Of a DNA stretch of 7,143 nucleotides, positions 5,452-7,143 are shown piece after piece. The position numbers and the translations under genes are program-made. The stretch's first letter is position 1. The number at the start of each line of letters is the position of its first letter. The notes under the pieces were generated by a model, which was not told where the DNA came from, made no database searches, and saw only the letters and a list, made by a program, of their open reading frames with translations. Origin of the DNA: Bacteroidales bacterium UBA1237 (GTDB lineage Bacteria; Bacteroidota; Bacteroidia; Bacteroidales; UBA932); assembly GCA_002308935.1 (NCBI GenBank), contig DBWN01000288.1, forward strand, positions 1,533 to 8,675, given 5' to 3'.

Positions 5452-7143
5452 TCACTCAGTGATATCGAATGTGGAAACCCCATATGTCGAAGAGCGGTCG
5501 CTCCTCAAAGGAATCAGCCGCAAATATCTTGCCCTCACGACGGAAGGCAGGTCAATCTCACGGTCCGTCGGATTGTTCACTATATTGTCAAACTGCCCAC
5601 CGGATATGATCCTGGTCCAGTTCTCTCCGTCCCTGCTGTACTCAAGGTCATACTCTATTATGACTCCGCCCTCTCCCTTGTAAGAAGGACCGTACACAAA
5701 CCCGGAGATGTTCTTTACTCTACCGGCATCGAGCACCAACGGCTCATCAATCCTATAAGTGACACCCCGGGCGATGTTCTCTTCTCCTGGAGTGTATATC
5801 TTGTCAATGAACAGCTGTATTCCGGAAAGTACGGGCTCGGCATAGGACTTTGTTATGCTGACCCTGAGAGCGGAGGCGGTGAGGGTTTCCGTGAGGACGA
5901 TCCTCTTGTACCCGACAGTCGTCTCGGAAGCTATCTCACTCCATCCTCCCGAACCGTCGGGAATCTCCAGCTTGAAAGACGCTATCCTTTGTCCTAAAGG
6001 TATGTATTCCTGCAGAGACACCCTGTTGAAAGTTACCGGGTCAGGGAATGATATCGTGACAGAAGGATTCATCTCCCCTTTCCCGGACGCCCAGTACGAA
6101 TCATAATCATCATCGAGAAGATTGGATGCCGGATGCTTTCCGGACCAGGAGGAGGAAGCCTCAGCTACTGCCCCTTCTGCAAGGTCACAGGAGAATATCT
6201 CATCAAGAGCCCTTGAAAACTCCACTAGACGGGTAGAGTCAATCTCATGGATATGACCTCTTGTGTCAGGAGGGACATTAAGCAGCATCAAAGAGTTTCT
6301 GCCGGTACTCTCATAATATATCTGAAGAAGGCGGTTCACGCTTTTCACCCTGGAATTCTCGCTTTCCCTCCAGAACCATCCCGGGCGGATTGACACGTCT
6401 GTCTCCGAAGGAATCCAGTGTTCTCCATGCAGGTTACCGCGTTGGAGAGTATCAATAGGAGGAGAACCGGCACCGGGAGAGAACCCTTCCGTATTCAATG
6501 TGCTCCACGAGGTGCGGCCGTTACTTCCTCTCTCGTTCCCGCACCATCGGCAACCGGGACCGACATCGGAGAACATTATCGCATCCGGCTGCAGCGCCCG
6601 GACAGTCTGATGGAAAAGCGGCCAGTCGTATGTCTGCTTCTTGCCGTTCGGTCCTTCTCCGTTCGCCCCGTCGAACCACAGCTCGTACACCTCCCCGTAA
6701 GACCCCAAGGCTGACTGCAGAGTCTTTACGAACACATCATTGTATTCATCAGTCCCGTAATGAGGGTCGAACCTGTCCCACGGAGATATGTACACACCGA
6801 ATTTAAGGCCATATTCACGGCACGCTTCGGAGAGTTCCTTGAGCACATCCCCTTTGCCGTCTTTCCAAGAGCTTCCGGCGACAGTGTGTTCACTCACCGG
6901 ATTAGGCCACAAGCAGAACCCGTCATGATGTTTGGCTGTTATGATTATCCCTTTGAATCCAGCCTCTTTGGCCGTTCTTGCCCATTGACGGCAATCAAGG
7001 TCCGTGGGATTGAACATGTCTTCCGGCTCAGTACCGTCACCCCACTCTTTTCCACTGTAGGTGTTGGGACCGAAATGGACGAACATGTTCCTCTCCATAC
7101 GCTGCCACTCCACCTGTGAAGGCGACGGGAGAGCACCGTAAGG
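5452..7143 (-). CDS. GH29 alpha-L-fucosidase with C-terminal discoidin-type domains (5' end outside the window)
   Basis: A retaining exo-alpha-L-fucosidase fragment of 563 residues, open at the right edge. The frame begins PYGALPSPSQVEWQRMERN, a typical GH29 start region, so an internal GTG at 7113 is not the true start, and any signal peptide lies outside. Counting from the edge: substrate-pocket His24 in HFGPNTYS, the His pair at 72-73 in AKHHDGFCLWP, nucleophile Asp158 in YELWFDGANG, and Glu204 in CGNERG. Glu204 is 46 residues after the nucleophile, close to the acid/base spacing of characterised GH29-B enzymes, which prefer alpha-1,3/1,4-linked fucose on branched glycans. After the barrel come a discoidin (F5/8 type C, CBM32-like) domain at about 325-447 and a second beta-rich discoidin-like domain at about 458-563. 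Likely periplasmic or surface-located, acting on host or plant glycans. It precedes the peptidase gene by 36 bp. GH29 membership is firm; the B subfamily is an inference from the Glu position. Confidence 0.95.
   Translation of the reverse strand, partial: PYGALPSPSQVEWQRMERNMFVHFGPNTYSGKEWGDGTEPEDMFNPTDLDCRQWARTAKEAGFKGIIITAKHHDGFCLWPNPVSEHTVAGSSWKDGKGDVLKELSEACREYGLKFGVYISPWDRFDPHYGTDEYNDVFVKTLQSALGSYGEVYELWFDGANGEGPNGKKQTYDWPLFHQTVRALQPDAIMFSDVGPGCRWCGNERGSNGRTSWSTLNTEGFSPGAGSPPIDTLQRGNLHGEHWIPSETDVSIRPGWFWRESENSRVKSVNRLLQIYYESTGRNSLMLLNVPPDTRGHIHEIDSTRLVEFSRALDEIFSCDLAEGAVAEASSSWSGKHPASNLLDDDYDSYWASGKGEMNPSVTISFPDPVTFNRVSLQEYIPLGQRIASFKLEIPDGSGGWSEIASETTVGYKRIVLTETLTASALRVSITKSYAEPVLSGIQLFIDKIYTPGEENIARGVTYRIDEPLVLDAGRVKNISGFVYGPSYKGEGGVIIEYDLEYSRDGENWTRIISGGQFDNIVNNPTDREIDLPSVVRARYLRLIPLRSDRSSTYGVSTFDITE

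Noticed and set aside
4999..5997. A 332-codon open frame on the plus strand
   Set aside because: It lies wholly antisense to the peptidase and fucosidase genes, whose motifs are unmistakable. Its translation is rich in Arg, His, Pro and Ser with no recognisable domain.
6945..7113. GTG at 7113 as the start of the fucosidase
   Set aside because: The frame stays open to the window edge and the ten residues upstream (PYGALPSPSQ) match the conserved GH29 N-terminal region, so the gene starts outside the window.

Overview
The window looks like a piece of a Bacteroidota chromosome, most likely Bacteroidales. Starts lack Shine-Dalgarno sequences. One site matches the Bacteroidota sigma factor consensus exactly (TTTG, 20 bp, TAnnTTTG). 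The gene set also fits: an orphan AAA ATPase beginning DNPFIIKGY, a GH29 fucosidase with added binding domains, and an SH3/NlpC-P60 peptidase. The genus cannot be told from the sequence alone.

Layout, left to right. Positions 1-179 read on the minus strand as a protein-like frame broken by two stops, probably a decayed gene running off the left edge. An AT-rich stretch follows, with a 12-bp direct repeat and a possible promoter. It leads into the only plus-strand gene, an orphan AAA ATPase (260-1396). A terminator facing the minus strand closes the next unit, which is a DASS/SLC13 transporter (3742-2189) followed by a nitroreductase-family flavoprotein (2132-1515). Upstream of the transporter is a 629-bp gene-free stretch with four inverted repeats. 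Beyond it, a second minus-strand unit carries a GH29 alpha-L-fucosidase (cut by the right edge, stop at 5452) and an SH3/NlpC-P60 cell-wall peptidase (5415-4372). That unit closes with its own terminator at 4341-4291.

How the genes work together: transporter and nitroreductase are probably co-transcribed (56-bp gap, no terminator seen between them), as are fucosidase and peptidase (36-bp gap). The fucosidase would release fucose from glycans. The peptidase would cut peptidoglycan stem peptides outside the cytoplasmic membrane. The transporter would import dicarboxylates with sodium. No regulator, sulfatase or SusC/SusD pair is present, so a complete glycan locus cannot be claimed here.

The most interesting unexplained part is 4040-4143. 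A consensus promoter sits about 30 bp before a strong intrinsic terminator on the same strand. That is the layout of either a roughly 65-nt small RNA or an attenuated leader for the transporter. No defence system, CRISPR array, tRNA, rRNA or insertion sequence was seen.
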